NCBI GenBank assembly: GCA_963806395.1 | Contig: CAWDYI010000019.1 | Span: 372,001-436,000 of the forward strand | Direction: 5' to 3' | Length of the DNA: 64,000 nt | DNA from: DASSUW01 sp963806395 | GTDB lineage: Bacteria > Actinomycetota > Thermoleophilia > Solirubrobacterales > Solirubrobacteraceae | Shown: piece after piece, positions 25,201-33,372 of the stretch | Numbering within the stretch: position 1 is the first letter of the stretch | Layout: each line of letters opens with the position of its first letter | Position numbers and translations under genes: made by a program | The notes under the pieces: model-generated | What the model was told of the DNA's origin: nothing | Seen by the model: only the letters and a program-made list of their open reading frames with translations | Databases searched by the model: none

Positions 25201-25641
25201 GTGACGATGATGAGCAACCAAACTCCCAACAACGGTCAACACGTTCGCCGCGTAGTCCTTCCCTCGGGCCGCGCGATCGAGGTCGTGTATTTCGAGACGC
25301 TGGCCGACGCGGCCCCGGCTCCGGCGCCCGCCAAGGGTCCGCTCCGTGACCTCCACCTTTGCCCCGAGTGCGACCGCGATCTCGTGTACCCGGTCGAGTG
25401 GGAGGAGACCTCGCCGACGCATTGGGAGGTGCTCCTGCGCTGCCCCAACTGCGAGTGGTCCGACGTCGACACGTTCGATCAGCCGACCGTGGACCGCTTC
25501 GACGAGCAGCTGGACATCGGGACCGACATCCTGATCCGCGACCTGAAGCGCCTTCAGCAGGCCAACATGGAAGCTGAATGCGACCGGTTCGTCGGCGCGA
25601 TCAACGCCGACGCGATCCTCCCCGAAGACTTTCAGCTGTAG
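25201..25641 (+). CDS. Zinc-ribbon protein of unknown function
   Basis: Up to 146 residues from GTG 25201; ATG codons at 25207 and 25210 are likely alternatives. A central zinc ribbon is formed by HLCPECDRDLVYP and LLRCPNCEWSDVD (Cys pairs about 30 residues apart), followed by FDQPTVDRFDEQLDIGTDIL and a helical acidic C-terminus. Divergent from tatA and converging on the polyprenyl synthase with a 10 bp overlap of 3' ends. It might bind nucleic acid or a protein; no family was recognised. Confidence 0.8.
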   Translation: MTMMSNQTPNNGQHVRRVVLPSGRAIEVVYFETLADAAPAPAPAKGPLRDLHLCPECDRDLVYPVEWEETSPTHWEVLLRCPNCEWSDVDTFDQPTVDRFDEQLDIGTDILIRDLKRLQQANMEAECDRFVGAINADAILPEDFQL

Positions 25642-26603
25642 CGGTCGACGACTCCGTCGGCCACCAGCTCCAGCGCTCCCTGCTGGGCCTCGGGCAGCAC
25701 CGGTAGGTCGGCCTTCGCGTCGCCCACGATTCCGAGTGCCGTCGCCCGGGCGTCCTCCAACACACCTGTGGCGGCGATCGCGTCGCACACCGCCTCCGCC
25801 TGCTCGGGCGTGCGCACCGCGCGCAGGTCGAGCGATCGCAGTGCCGGGTCGCGCTCGCGCGCGAGGATCAGCGGGAGCGTGACCGTCCCGTCCAGCAGGT
25901 CGGTGCCGCGGTGCTTACCGGTGCGTTCGGCCGGCCCGGAGACGTCGAGCACGTCGTCGAGCATCTGGAACGCCAGGCCGATGCGGCGCCCGAAGCGGCC
26001 GAGCACGTCCACCGGCGCGGTCCCCTCGAGCGCGCCCAGCTCACACGCGGCCTGGAACAGGCGCGCGGTCTTGAGGTCGCAGCGCTGCTCGTAGCGCTCG
26101 CGCGAGACGCCGACGTTCCACGCGTCCTCGCGCTGGAGCAGCTCGCCCTCGGCGAGCGCCGACGAGGCGTCGGACAGCACGCGCACCGACTCCGGCCGGC
26201 CGTTGTGCGCAAGCTCGGCGAACGCGCGCGAGAACAGCAGGTCGCCCGTGGCGGTCGCGATCGCGCGGCCGGCGGTGGCCACCACCGTCGGCCGGCCGCG
26301 GCGCAGCTCGGCGGCGTCGAGCACGTCGTCGTGCACGAGCGTGGCGGAGTGGATCAGCTCGACCGCGACCATCGCGCGCAGCACCCGCTCGGGGTGCTCG
26401 GGGGACGGGCCGGCGGCGAGCAGCACGAGCAGCGGCCGAAGCCGCTTACCGCCGGCGGCGATCGTCGCGGCGGCGTGCTCGGCCAGCACCTCCCCGTGCG
26501 AGCGGGCGAGCTCCAGCAGCCGCCGCTCGAGCTGGTCCATCAGCCCCGGCACGTGCGCGCCGCCCGCCGCGATCACGGCCGCCACCGCCTCGGCGCTGGC
26601 CAT
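25632..26603 (-). CDS. Polyprenyl (heptaprenyl-type) diphosphate synthase
   Basis: 323 residues from ATG 26603, 2 bp after the menG stop. First aspartate-rich motif LVHDDVLDAAELRRGRPT, second LAFQMLDDVLDVSG, with the early GGKRLRPLLVLLAAG block, define a trans-isoprenyl diphosphate synthase. Adjacent menG points to the menaquinone side chain as product. Chain length is set by residues upstream of the first motif and was not inferred. Confidence 0.93.
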   Translation of the reverse strand: MASAEAVAAVIAAGGAHVPGLMDQLERRLLELARSHGEVLAEHAAATIAAGGKRLRPLLVLLAAGPSPEHPERVLRAMVAVELIHSATLVHDDVLDAAELRRGRPTVVATAGRAIATATGDLLFSRAFAELAHNGRPESVRVLSDASSALAEGELLQREDAWNVGVSRERYEQRCDLKTARLFQAACELGALEGTAPVDVLGRFGRRIGLAFQMLDDVLDVSGPAERTGKHRGTDLLDGTVTLPLILARERDPALRSLDLRAVRTPEQAEAVCDAIAATGVLEDARATALGIVGDAKADLPVLPEAQQGALELVADGVVDRYS

Positions 26604-26605
26604 CG

Positions 26606-27250
26606 TCAAGTCACCGTCCCCGAGTGGAGGGCGATGATCCCGCCGGCGGTGAGGATCCAGCGGACGTCGTCCAGGCCGGCGTCGTGCATCAGCGCGCCGA
26701 GCGGCTGCGGCCCCGGGAACCGCTTCACGGAGCTGGGCAGGTACGTGTAGGCCTGGTCCTCGCCGGTCAGTCGTCCGATCAGCGGCACGATGCGATCGAA
26801 CCACAACGAGAAGAAGGTCGACAAGGGCGGCTTGGTCGGCGTCGTGATCTCCAGCACGACGACCCGCCCGCCCGGCCGCACGACGCGGGCCATCTCGCGC
26901 AGCCCGCGATCGAGGTCGGAGAAGTTGCGCGCGCCGAAGCCGACCGTGGCGGCGTCGAACTCGTCATCGGCGTACGGCAGCGCGAGCGCGTTCGCCTGCT
27001 CCCAGCGCACCGCCGGGCTCTTCGCGCGCGCCCGCTCGAGCATGCCCTCGGAGAAGTCCGAGCCGATCACCTCGCCACCGCGGCGGGCGAGTGCGATCGC
27101 CAGGTCGCCGGTGCCGGTTGCGACGTCGAGCGACCGCGTGGCCGGTCCGACGCGCGCGAGGTCCGCCGCCCGCTCGCGCCAGCGATGGTGGAGCCCGGCC
27201 GTCATGACCGAGTTCATGACGTCGTAGATCCCCGCGATGCGATCGAACAT
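26606..27250 (-). CDS. menG: Demethylmenaquinone methyltransferase
   Basis: 214 residues from ATG 27250. The family opening FDRIAGIYDVMNSVMTAGLH is followed by the SAM motif LDVATGTGDLAIALA, GSDFSEGML, and the UbiE signature GFGARNFSDLDRGLREMARV and RVVVLEITTP. It carries out the last methylation of menaquinone synthesis. The start is 44 bp after the qcrC stop, and no other ATG, GTG or TTG is found in frame just upstream. Confidence 0.95.
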   Translation of the reverse strand: MFDRIAGIYDVMNSVMTAGLHHRWRERAADLARVGPATRSLDVATGTGDLAIALARRGGEVIGSDFSEGMLERARAKSPAVRWEQANALALPYADDEFDAATVGFGARNFSDLDRGLREMARVVRPGGRVVVLEITTPTKPPLSTFFSLWFDRIVPLIGRLTGEDQAYTYLPSSVKRFPGPQPLGALMHDAGLDDVRWILTAGGIIALHSGTVT

Positions 27251-27294
27251 CGCGCGGACCTGGCCTTCCTCGAGCGTTCCGGTGGTCAGTGGGC

Positions 27295-28005
27295 TTAGGG
27301 CTCGCCGTCGAGCTGGGAGAGGAAGCCGATCAGTGCCTCTTTCTTCTCGTCCGGCAGCCCGGCGTAGGAGGGCATCGGCGGCGTCGGGTTCTCAAGGGTG
27401 CGCTCCATCGCCGCCGGAGCCAGCTTGAGCGCGATGTCGGTGAGGTCCGGCCCGGGACCGTCGTTGCCGTTCTCGCCGATCTTGTGACAGGCGAGGCAGC
27501 CGGACTGCGCCGCGACGAGCTTGCCGGCCTCGTACTCGGCAGCGACGCGGTACTCGATCTCGTTCGGCGACCCCGCGTTGGCGCCGAGGAACGTGAGGTA
27601 AGCCATCGCCGCGATCACGAAGATGCCGGAGAACGTCGCGATCGGCCGGCGTTCCGGCCGCCGCTCGGGCGAGCGGTCGACGAACGGCAGCAGGATGATC
27701 AGGATCATGCAGACCGTCGGGATGCCGATCGTCGCGAGCGGCGTCAGCTCGGGCGGCTTGACGATCCGCAACAGCTCGAACAGGAAGAAGAAGTACCACT
27801 CCGGCCGCGGCACGTAGGTGGTGGTCGTCGGGTCGGCCTTCGGGCCGAGCTCGGCGCCGAACATGAGCGACAGGAAGCAGATCGTGAGCACCACGATCGC
27901 GGCCATGATGCTGTCCTTCGCCACCGCATACGGGAAGAACGGCTTGCCCTTGGCCTTCAGCTGGGCGTACTCGCGGAGGTACTCCTCCTTCTCGGCCTGG
28001 TTCAT
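27295..28005 (-). CDS. qcrC: Menaquinol-cytochrome c reductase, cytochrome b/c subunit
   Basis: 236 residues. The N-terminal half resembles subunit IV of cytochrome b (VPRPEWYFFFLFELLRI, then LATIGIPTVCMILIILLPFV) and the C-terminal half is a cytochrome c domain with one haem site (CLACHKIGENG) and the distal Met region PTPPMPSYAGLPDEKKEA. This fusion is the Bacillus QcrC arrangement. It passes electrons from menaquinol to cytochrome c at the membrane. One base separates it from the qcrB stop, in the order Rieske-b-b/c. Confidence 0.93.
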   Translation of the reverse strand: MNQAEKEEYLREYAQLKAKGKPFFPYAVAKDSIMAAIVVLTICFLSLMFGAELGPKADPTTTTYVPRPEWYFFFLFELLRIVKPPELTPLATIGIPTVCMILIILLPFVDRSPERRPERRPIATFSGIFVIAAMAYLTFLGANAGSPNEIEYRVAAEYEAGKLVAAQSGCLACHKIGENGNDGPGPDLTDIALKLAPAAMERTLENPTPPMPSYAGLPDEKKEALIGFLSQLDGEP

Positions 28006-28006
28006 C

Positions 28007-28795
28007 TCAGACCTCGTCCTCGACGAGCTCGTCGCTGGGCTCGGCCTTCAGCCACGGCGGCGCGGTGGTGCCGAGCTTGGTCACGAGATAGATGTGCGCC
28101 CCGATCAGCGCGGCGATCGCGCCGGGCACGATCAGCATGTGGATCGCGTAGAAGCGCGACAGGGTCGTCGCCCCGAACTCCGCCCCGCCGCGTAGGAAGT
28201 CACCCAGGTACGGACCCACGACCGGCCCCGAGGCGGTGATGTTGGCGGCCACGATCGTCGCCCAGTAGGAGCGCTGGTCGAACGGCAGCAGGTAGCCGGT
28301 CAGCGACATCACGAACGTGAGGACCAGCAGGACGAAGCCGATGATCCAGTTCATCTCGCGTGGGTACTTGTACGCACCGAAGAAGAACACCCGGCCCATG
28401 TGCACGAAGATGAGGATGACCATCATGGTCGAGCCCCACTTGTGCATCCCGCGCACGAACTCGCCGAGGAACACCTCGTTCGTGATCCGGCGCGTGGATT
28501 CGTAGGCCTCGGTGACCGACGGCGTGTAGTACATCGCGAGGAACACGCCGGTGACCGCCTGCGAGAGGAACGCGAACATCGTCGCCGAGCCGAACGTGTA
28601 GAACCAGTTCGTGCCCTTCGGGACCTTGCGGAACATCACCCATCGCAGGGCGCCCGACAGCGACGTGCGCTCGTCGATCCAGTCGGCCGCATGGATCCCG
28701 GCCTCCTTGGCCTGGTCGAGCGGCTTGACCTTCTCGCCCTCGCCCGGTCGCTTGGGCCGTGGCTGGAAGAGCGGAGGGAGGGGGATCTTCGGCAT
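28007..28795 (-). CDS. qcrB: Cytochrome b (N-terminal type) of the menaquinol-cytochrome c reductase
   Basis: 262 residues from ATG 28795. Membrane helices contain the haem-ligand motifs GMHKWGSTMMVILIFVHMGR and HMLIVPGAIAALIGAHIYLV, with GYLLPFDQRSYWATIVAANI between them at the quinol site. Length matches a short b6-type cytochrome b whose remaining helices are in qcrC. The stop of the Rieske gene is 4 bp upstream. Confidence 0.94.
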   Translation of the reverse strand: MPKIPLPPLFQPRPKRPGEGEKVKPLDQAKEAGIHAADWIDERTSLSGALRWVMFRKVPKGTNWFYTFGSATMFAFLSQAVTGVFLAMYYTPSVTEAYESTRRITNEVFLGEFVRGMHKWGSTMMVILIFVHMGRVFFFGAYKYPREMNWIIGFVLLVLTFVMSLTGYLLPFDQRSYWATIVAANITASGPVVGPYLGDFLRGGAEFGATTLSRFYAIHMLIVPGAIAALIGAHIYLVTKLGTTAPPWLKAEPSDELVEDEV

Positions 28796-28799
28796 CGTC

Positions 28800-29486
28800 C
28801 TAGTCCAGCTTGGGCGTCGAGAAGCGCCCGGGGTAGATGTACTGGCCGACGCCGTCGAGACTCTGCGCCGGGTCACGGTAGCTCGGGAAGCGCGTGAACT
28901 CCGAGTTGACGGAGTAGCGCGGCCCGATCTCCACCTGGCCGTCGCGAACGCGCGTGTAGAAGCGGTCGAGCGGACGCACCGGCGGACCGCCCGACACCTG
29001 GCCCTCGAAGTCGTACACGCCGCCGTGGCACGGACAGATGAAGCGTTCCGAGGCGGGCACGAAGCGCACCGGACAGCCAAGGTGCATGCAGCGTGTGGAC
29101 AGCGCGATGAAGTCGCCGCCGCCGGGGATGTCCGGATCCTTCGGGGGGTCGATGTCGGGGTTGTAGGCACGTACGTAGATGGAGGCCTTGCCGACCTCGC
29201 CGATGCCCTGCACGATGGTGATGACCTTCGGCACGTACGTGTCGTCCGGGAAGTCGCCGGGAGCACCGACCGCCTCCCAGGTGACCGGTGGGCGCTCGAA
29301 CAGGGCCGAGCCGACCGCGAATCCCAGCGCGGGCAGCGTGAAGGCGGCCACTGCGATCGCGCCGCCCCCGTTGACGGCCAACACCATCGCCCGCCGTCGC
29401 GTCACGGTCTCGCCCTCGAAGGCGCCCGGGATCAGCCGATCTTCGGTGTACTTGGACTTGGGCGGTGTGCGGCGCGACGGAGGCAC
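28800..29486 (-). CDS. qcrA: Rieske iron-sulphur subunit
   Basis: 228 residues if the GTG at 29486 is used; an upstream in-frame start cannot be excluded but would run toward the next gene. A membrane anchor (VLAVNGGGAIAVAAFTLPAL) precedes the cluster motifs STRCMHLGCPVRF and FICPCHGGVYDFEG, giving the two Cys and two His ligands of a 2Fe-2S centre and the disulphide Cys pair. The TRRRAM sequence just before the anchor could act as a twin-arginine-like signal, in keeping with the tat genes nearby. Start assignment is the weak point. Confidence 0.92.
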   Translation of the reverse strand: MPPSRRTPPKSKYTEDRLIPGAFEGETVTRRRAMVLAVNGGGAIAVAAFTLPALGFAVGSALFERPPVTWEAVGAPGDFPDDTYVPKVITIVQGIGEVGKASIYVRAYNPDIDPPKDPDIPGGGDFIALSTRCMHLGCPVRFVPASERFICPCHGGVYDFEGQVSGGPPVRPLDRFYTRVRDGQVEIGPRYSVNSEFTRFPSYRDPAQSLDGVGQYIYPGRFSTPKLD

Positions 29487-29538
29487 AGGCTGATCGAAAC
29501 CATATCGACCCGGCAGCGGCAAACGGCCGGTGGCGGAC

Positions 29539-30000
29539 CTACGAGGCGCCGCGCCACGCGGCCTTGGTGGCCTCGTGGTCTGGGGGCGGACCGTCGCCGA
29601 CGACGCGCGCACCCGCCTCCCACACCGCGGCCGCCCGCTCAGGAGCGCCCTCGGCGTGCGCCTGGGCGACGAGCGAGATCACATCGGCCAACTCTCCGAC
29701 CGCGGCAAGGTCGCCGAGCTCGGCCAGGCGGGCCAGCCCGAGCGCGTACAGCCGGTCGCCCGCCAGCAACGACAGATCCGGGTCCTCGGGCCGCACGACA
29801 CGGCCGGAGGCGTAGTGCAGCAGGTAGCCCTCGTGGATCGCTTCGACGAGCAGCGCGTAGTCGTCCTCGTGCCCTTCCGCGCGGTGGCCGGCGGCCGCGA
29901 CCGCGCCGTACGCACCGTCGACGGCGGCCGGCGCCACGGCGTGCGCGAGCAGCCCGCCGTTGCCCTGGACCTCCGTCGCAAGCCGGTCGAGGACGCTCAT
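29539..30000 (-). CDS. Hypothetical alpha-helical protein
   Basis: 153 residues, ATG overlapping the hemL stop as ATGA. Alanine-rich helices with EGHEDDYALLVEAIHEGYLL, SGRVVRPEDPDLSLLAGDRL and YALGLARLAELGD; no catalytic motif. Lying between hemL and the Rieske gene, it could be a small accessory protein of haem or cytochrome assembly; that is only a neighbourhood guess. Confidence 0.75.
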   Translation of the reverse strand: MSVLDRLATEVQGNGGLLAHAVAPAAVDGAYGAVAAAGHRAEGHEDDYALLVEAIHEGYLLHYASGRVVRPEDPDLSLLAGDRLYALGLARLAELGDLAAVGELADVISLVAQAHAEGAPERAAAVWEAGARVVGDGPPPDHEATKAAWRGAS

Positions 30001-31280
30001 GCGACTTCGGCGAAGGCCGCGGCCGCGGCCTCCACGGTCCGCGCGACGTGCTCGCCGGTGTGCGCGAGCGAGGGGAACCAGGCCTCGAACTGCGACGGTG
30101 GCGGGTAGACGCCGCGGGCGAGCAGAGCGCGGCACCAGGCACCGTACGTCTCGGTGTCGCAGGCCGCCGCCGAGGCGTAATCGACGGGCGGCGTGTGGGA
30201 GAAGAAGACCGTCAGCAGGCCGGTCGTGTGGACGACGGTGACGGGGCGGTCGCCGGCGGCCTCGCGCAGCCCGTCGGCGAGCGCGCCGGTCGTCGCCATC
30301 AGCGCCAGGTACGCCTCCTCGTCGAGCAGCTCGAGCGCAGCCCGCCCGGCCGCGACCGCGAGCGGGTTCCCGCTCAGCGTCCCGGCCTGGTAGACGTCGC
30401 CGGCCGGCGCGATCCGTTCCATCAACGCCACCGAGCCGCCGTACGCCGCGGCCGGCAGCCCACCGCCGAGGACCTTGCCCATGACCGTCAGGTCCGGCAG
30501 CACGCCCGTCAGCTCCTGGGCGCCGCCGGGGGAGATCCGGAAGCCCGTGATGACCTCGTCGAACACCAGCAGCGCGCCGTGCTCGGTCGCGAGATCGCGC
30601 AGGAGCTCGAGAAAGCCGCACATCGGCGGCACGAGGCCCATGTTGGCCGGGTACGGCTCGCACAGCACGGCGGCGAGGTCGTGCTCGGCGAACGCTGCGC
30701 GCACCGCCGCCTCGTCGTTCCACGGTGCGACGATCGTCTGCGCGGCGGCCGCCGCCGGCACGCCCGGCGACGCCGGGATGCCCTGTGTCGCGAGTCCCGA
30801 GCCGGCCTCGGCGAGCAGCCCGTCCACGTGGCCGTGGTAGGCGCCGGCGAACTTGAGCACCTTGTCGCGCCCGGTCGCGGCGCGCGCGAGCCGCACCGCG
30901 CTCATCGTCGCCTCGGTGCCGGACGAGGTCATCCGCAGCATGTCCACGGCCGGCATCCGCGCGCACACCAGCTCGGCGAGCTCGACCTCGCCCGCGGTCG
31001 CAGCGCCGAAGCTCGTGCCGCGGGCGGCCGTCTCGGTGACGGCATCGATCACGGCGGGATGCGCGTGGCCGTGGATCAGCGGGCCCCAGGAGCAGACGTA
31101 GTCGACGTACGTGTTGCCGTCGACGTCGGTGATCTCCGCGCCCTCGGCGCGCTCGATGAAGATCGGGTCGCGCCCGATCGACCGCATCGCCCGCACGGGC
31201 GAGTTCACGCCGCCGGGCAGGACGTTCTGCGCGCGCTTGTACAGCTCCGAGGAGCGGACGTCCGAGAGCGATGTGGTCAG
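29997..31280 (-). CDS. hemL: Glutamate-1-semialdehyde 2,1-aminomutase
   Basis: About 427 residues. The family pattern is clear: NVLPGGVNSPVRAM, SWGPLIHGHAHP, TSSGTEATMSAVRLARAATG, LVFDEVITGFR and the PLP-lysine block VMGKVLGGGLPAAAYGG. It makes 5-aminolevulinate in the C5 pathway. No ATG, GTG or TTG is in frame near the expected N-terminus; a CTG at 31280, overlapping the ahbAB stop as CTGA and preceded by GGGAGGAGGAG, is the best start. Next to hemB and a siroheme decarboxylase. Confidence 0.93.
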   Translation of the reverse strand: MTTSLSDVRSSELYKRAQNVLPGGVNSPVRAMRSIGRDPIFIERAEGAEITDVDGNTYVDYVCSWGPLIHGHAHPAVIDAVTETAARGTSFGAATAGEVELAELVCARMPAVDMLRMTSSGTEATMSAVRLARAATGRDKVLKFAGAYHGHVDGLLAEAGSGLATQGIPASPGVPAAAAAQTIVAPWNDEAAVRAAFAEHDLAAVLCEPYPANMGLVPPMCGFLELLRDLATEHGALLVFDEVITGFRISPGGAQELTGVLPDLTVMGKVLGGGLPAAAYGGSVALMERIAPAGDVYQAGTLSGNPLAVAAGRAALELLDEEAYLALMATTGALADGLREAAGDRPVTVVHTTGLLTVFFSHTPPVDYASAAACDTETYGAWCRALLARGVYPPPSQFEAWFPSLAHTGEHVARTVEAAAAAFAEVA

Positions 31281-32341
31281 GCCCGCTCCTCCTCCCAGCG
31301 GCGGAAGGCGCCGGTGAAGTAGAGCATCCGGACCTTCTTGAACTCGGTCGACGAGTAGAGCGTCGCGCGCTCGGTGATGCCGGTCGCGTCGGCGATCGAG
31401 TCGAGGATCGCGTCGCACTCCTCCTTCGAGCGCCCGTGGGCCATCGTGAACACCGAGTAGGGCCAGTCGGCGTACGTCGGGCGCTGGTAGCAGTGCGAGA
31501 CGCCGCGGAAGGCCGCCATCCGCTTGCCGGTCTCCAGGATCTCGGCGTCCGGCACCTTCCAGACGCCCATCCCGTTGGCGGAGAAGCCCGCGCGCCGGTG
31601 GTAGAGGATCGCGGCCACGCGCCGCAGCCCGCCGCGCTCGCGCAGCGACTCGAGCCGCGCCAGCACGGCCTCCTGGGGGATGCCCAGCTTCTCCGCGGCC
31701 GGTGCGTACGGCTCGCTGATCACCGGCATCGGGCCCTGGGTCGCGAGGATCGTCTCGACGTCCTCCTCGGTCACCTCGATCGGGTCGAGCTGGATCGGCT
31801 CGACGGCCTCGCCGGCGAGCGACAGCGCGTCGGTGCCCTGCTCCATCTCGAGGTCCATGCGGATCTTGAACAGCTTCAGAGTCGGGAGCTGCCGGATCGA
31901 CTCGGCGCCGGTCTCGGCCTGCAGAGCGTCGAGCGTGCCCTGCATCCCCAGCTTTGACCCCGGCTCGACCGCGAGCGTGAACCAGAGGTTGAAGTCGTGG
32001 TTGCGCAGGTAGTTGTGCGTCACGCCCGGGTGGGAGTTGATGACCTTGGCGGCGCGGTGCGGGTTGTCGCCGTCGACCTTGGCGGCCACGAGCATCGACT
32101 CGTAGCCCAGTGCGCGCGTGTCGAAGATCGGCGTGACCTCGCGGATGATCCGCTTGTCGAGCAGCTCCTGCACGCGCGCCATCACCGCCTCCTCGGTCAC
32201 GCCCGCGAGGCCCGCGACATGCGCGAACGGCCGCCTGGTGAGCGCGAAGCTGCCCTGCATCAGGTTGAGCAGCCGCTTGTCCGCCTCGTCGAGCGGGATC
32301 GCCGCGCCGTCCTTCCGGCTGCGGACCTTCACTGAAGCCAT
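31277..32341 (-). CDS. Fused siroheme decarboxylase AhbA-AhbB (Lrp/AsnC-like)
   Basis: 354 residues with two tandem Lrp-like halves. Half one (residues about 18-165) has an N-terminal winged helix (DKRLLNLMQG, VTEEAVMARVQELLDKRIIR) and HPGVTHNYLRNHDFNLWFTL. Half two (about 190-345) has EKLGIPQEAVLARLESLRER and FRGVSHCYQRPTYADWPYSV, FTMAHGRSKEECDAI. The G-V-x-H-x-Y-x-R and W-P-Y-x-x-F-x-M-x-H-G motifs are hallmarks of AhbA/AhbB and NirD/L/G/H, which decarboxylate siroheme. Translationally coupled to hemB (13 bp overlap) and hemL (4 bp). A regulator role is the alternative. Confidence 0.82.
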   Translation of the reverse strand: MASVKVRSRKDGAAIPLDEADKRLLNLMQGSFALTRRPFAHVAGLAGVTEEAVMARVQELLDKRIIREVTPIFDTRALGYESMLVAAKVDGDNPHRAAKVINSHPGVTHNYLRNHDFNLWFTLAVEPGSKLGMQGTLDALQAETGAESIRQLPTLKLFKIRMDLEMEQGTDALSLAGEAVEPIQLDPIEVTEEDVETILATQGPMPVISEPYAPAAEKLGIPQEAVLARLESLRERGGLRRVAAILYHRRAGFSANGMGVWKVPDAEILETGKRMAAFRGVSHCYQRPTYADWPYSVFTMAHGRSKEECDAILDSIADATGITERATLYSSTEFKKVRMLYFTGAFRRWEEERA

Positions 32342-33303
32342 CGGGCGACGTCCTTGGCGTAGTAGGTGATCACGATGTCGGCGCCCGCGCGGCGGATCCC
32401 GGTGAGCGCCTCGAGCACCGCGGCGCGCTCGTCGATCAGGCCCTGGCCGGCGGCGGCCTTGAGCATCGCGTACTCGCCGCTGACGCTGTAGGCGGCGACC
32501 GGCAGGTCGGTGCTCTCGCGCACGCGCCGGATCACGTCCAGGTACGGGAGCGCCGGCTTGACCATCACGACGTCGGCGCCCTCCTGCGCGTCGAGCGCGA
32601 CCTCGCGCAGTGCCTCGCGCGCGTTCGCGGGATCCATCTGGTAGCCGCGCCGGTCGCCCGACTGCGGGGCGGAGTCGGCGGCCTCGCGGAACGGCCCGTA
32701 GAACGCGGACGCGAACTTGGCGCTGTAGGCGATGATCGGCGTCTCGGTGAGGCCGTGCTCGTCGAGCGCGGCGCGCAGCGCGCCGACGCGCCCGTCCATC
32801 ATGTCGCTCGGCGCGACGGCGTCGACGCCGGCCTCCGCCTGCGAGACGGCGGTGCGCGCGAGCAGTTCGAGCGTCGCGTCGTTGTCGACGACGCCGTCGC
32901 CGCGCAGCACGCCGCAGTGGCCGTGGCTCGTGTACTCGCACAGGCACAGGTCGGCGATCACCAGCAGCTCGGGGTGCGCCGCCTTGATCGCGCGCGTCGC
33001 GAGCTGGACGATGCCCTCGTCATCCCACGCGCCCGAGCCCTGCTCGTCCTTGTCGGCGGGCAGGCCGAACAGGAGCACCGCGGGGATCCCGAGCGCGGAC
33101 GCCTCGCCCGCCTCCTCGACGGCACCGTCGATCGAGAGGTGGTCGATACCGGGCATCGACGGGATCGGCGTGCGCCGATCGCCGCCCGCGACCACGAACA
33201 TCGGGTAGATCAGGTGGTCGACCGAGAGCTCGGTCTCGCGCACGAGGCCCCTGAGGAGGCCGGTGCGGCGAAGCCTGCGCAGTCGGGTGGCGGGAAAAGT
33301 CAC
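32329..33303 (-). CDS. hemB: Delta-aminolevulinic acid dehydratase (porphobilinogen synthase)
   Basis: 324 residues from GTG 33303. Zinc-site cysteines lie in DLCLCEYTSHGHCG, and the two Schiff-base lysines in YSAKFASAFYGPFREA and VVMVKPALPYLD. It condenses two aminolevulinates to porphobilinogen. First gene of the hemB-ahbAB-hemL cluster; a repeat element (33317-33372) lies just upstream. Confidence 0.96.
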   Translation of the reverse strand: MTFPATRLRRLRRTGLLRGLVRETELSVDHLIYPMFVVAGGDRRTPIPSMPGIDHLSIDGAVEEAGEASALGIPAVLLFGLPADKDEQGSGAWDDEGIVQLATRAIKAAHPELLVIADLCLCEYTSHGHCGVLRGDGVVDNDATLELLARTAVSQAEAGVDAVAPSDMMDGRVGALRAALDEHGLTETPIIAYSAKFASAFYGPFREAADSAPQSGDRRGYQMDPANAREALREVALDAQEGADVVMVKPALPYLDVIRRVRESTDLPVAAYSVSGEYAMLKAAAGQGLIDERAAVLEALTGIRRAGADIVITYYAKDVARWLQ

Positions 33304-33316
33304 GGCCTACGAATAT

Positions 33317-33372
33317 AGGGTTTCGCCCGCCGGTCGTCGGAAACCCCACCCGCCGACCTTCGTGCGACGTTA
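33317..33372. repeat. Short copy of the AGGGTTTCGCCC...CGTGCGACGTTA repeat
   Basis: 56 bp whose ends match the 87 bp repeats at 63157-63243 and 63526-63612 (left end AGGGTTTCGCCC, right end CGTGCGACGTTA) with a shorter middle. It fills the gap between hemB and the convergent end of the ABC permease, overlapping the permease stop by 3 bp. Internal GGGTTTC and GAAACCC can pair. Confidence 0.7.

Noticed and set aside
28611..31322. Plus-strand open frame of about 900 codons opposite the Rieske and hemL genes
   Set aside because: It is antisense to clear qcr and hemL genes, rich in Arg/His/Gln and without motifs: a by-product of high GC content.
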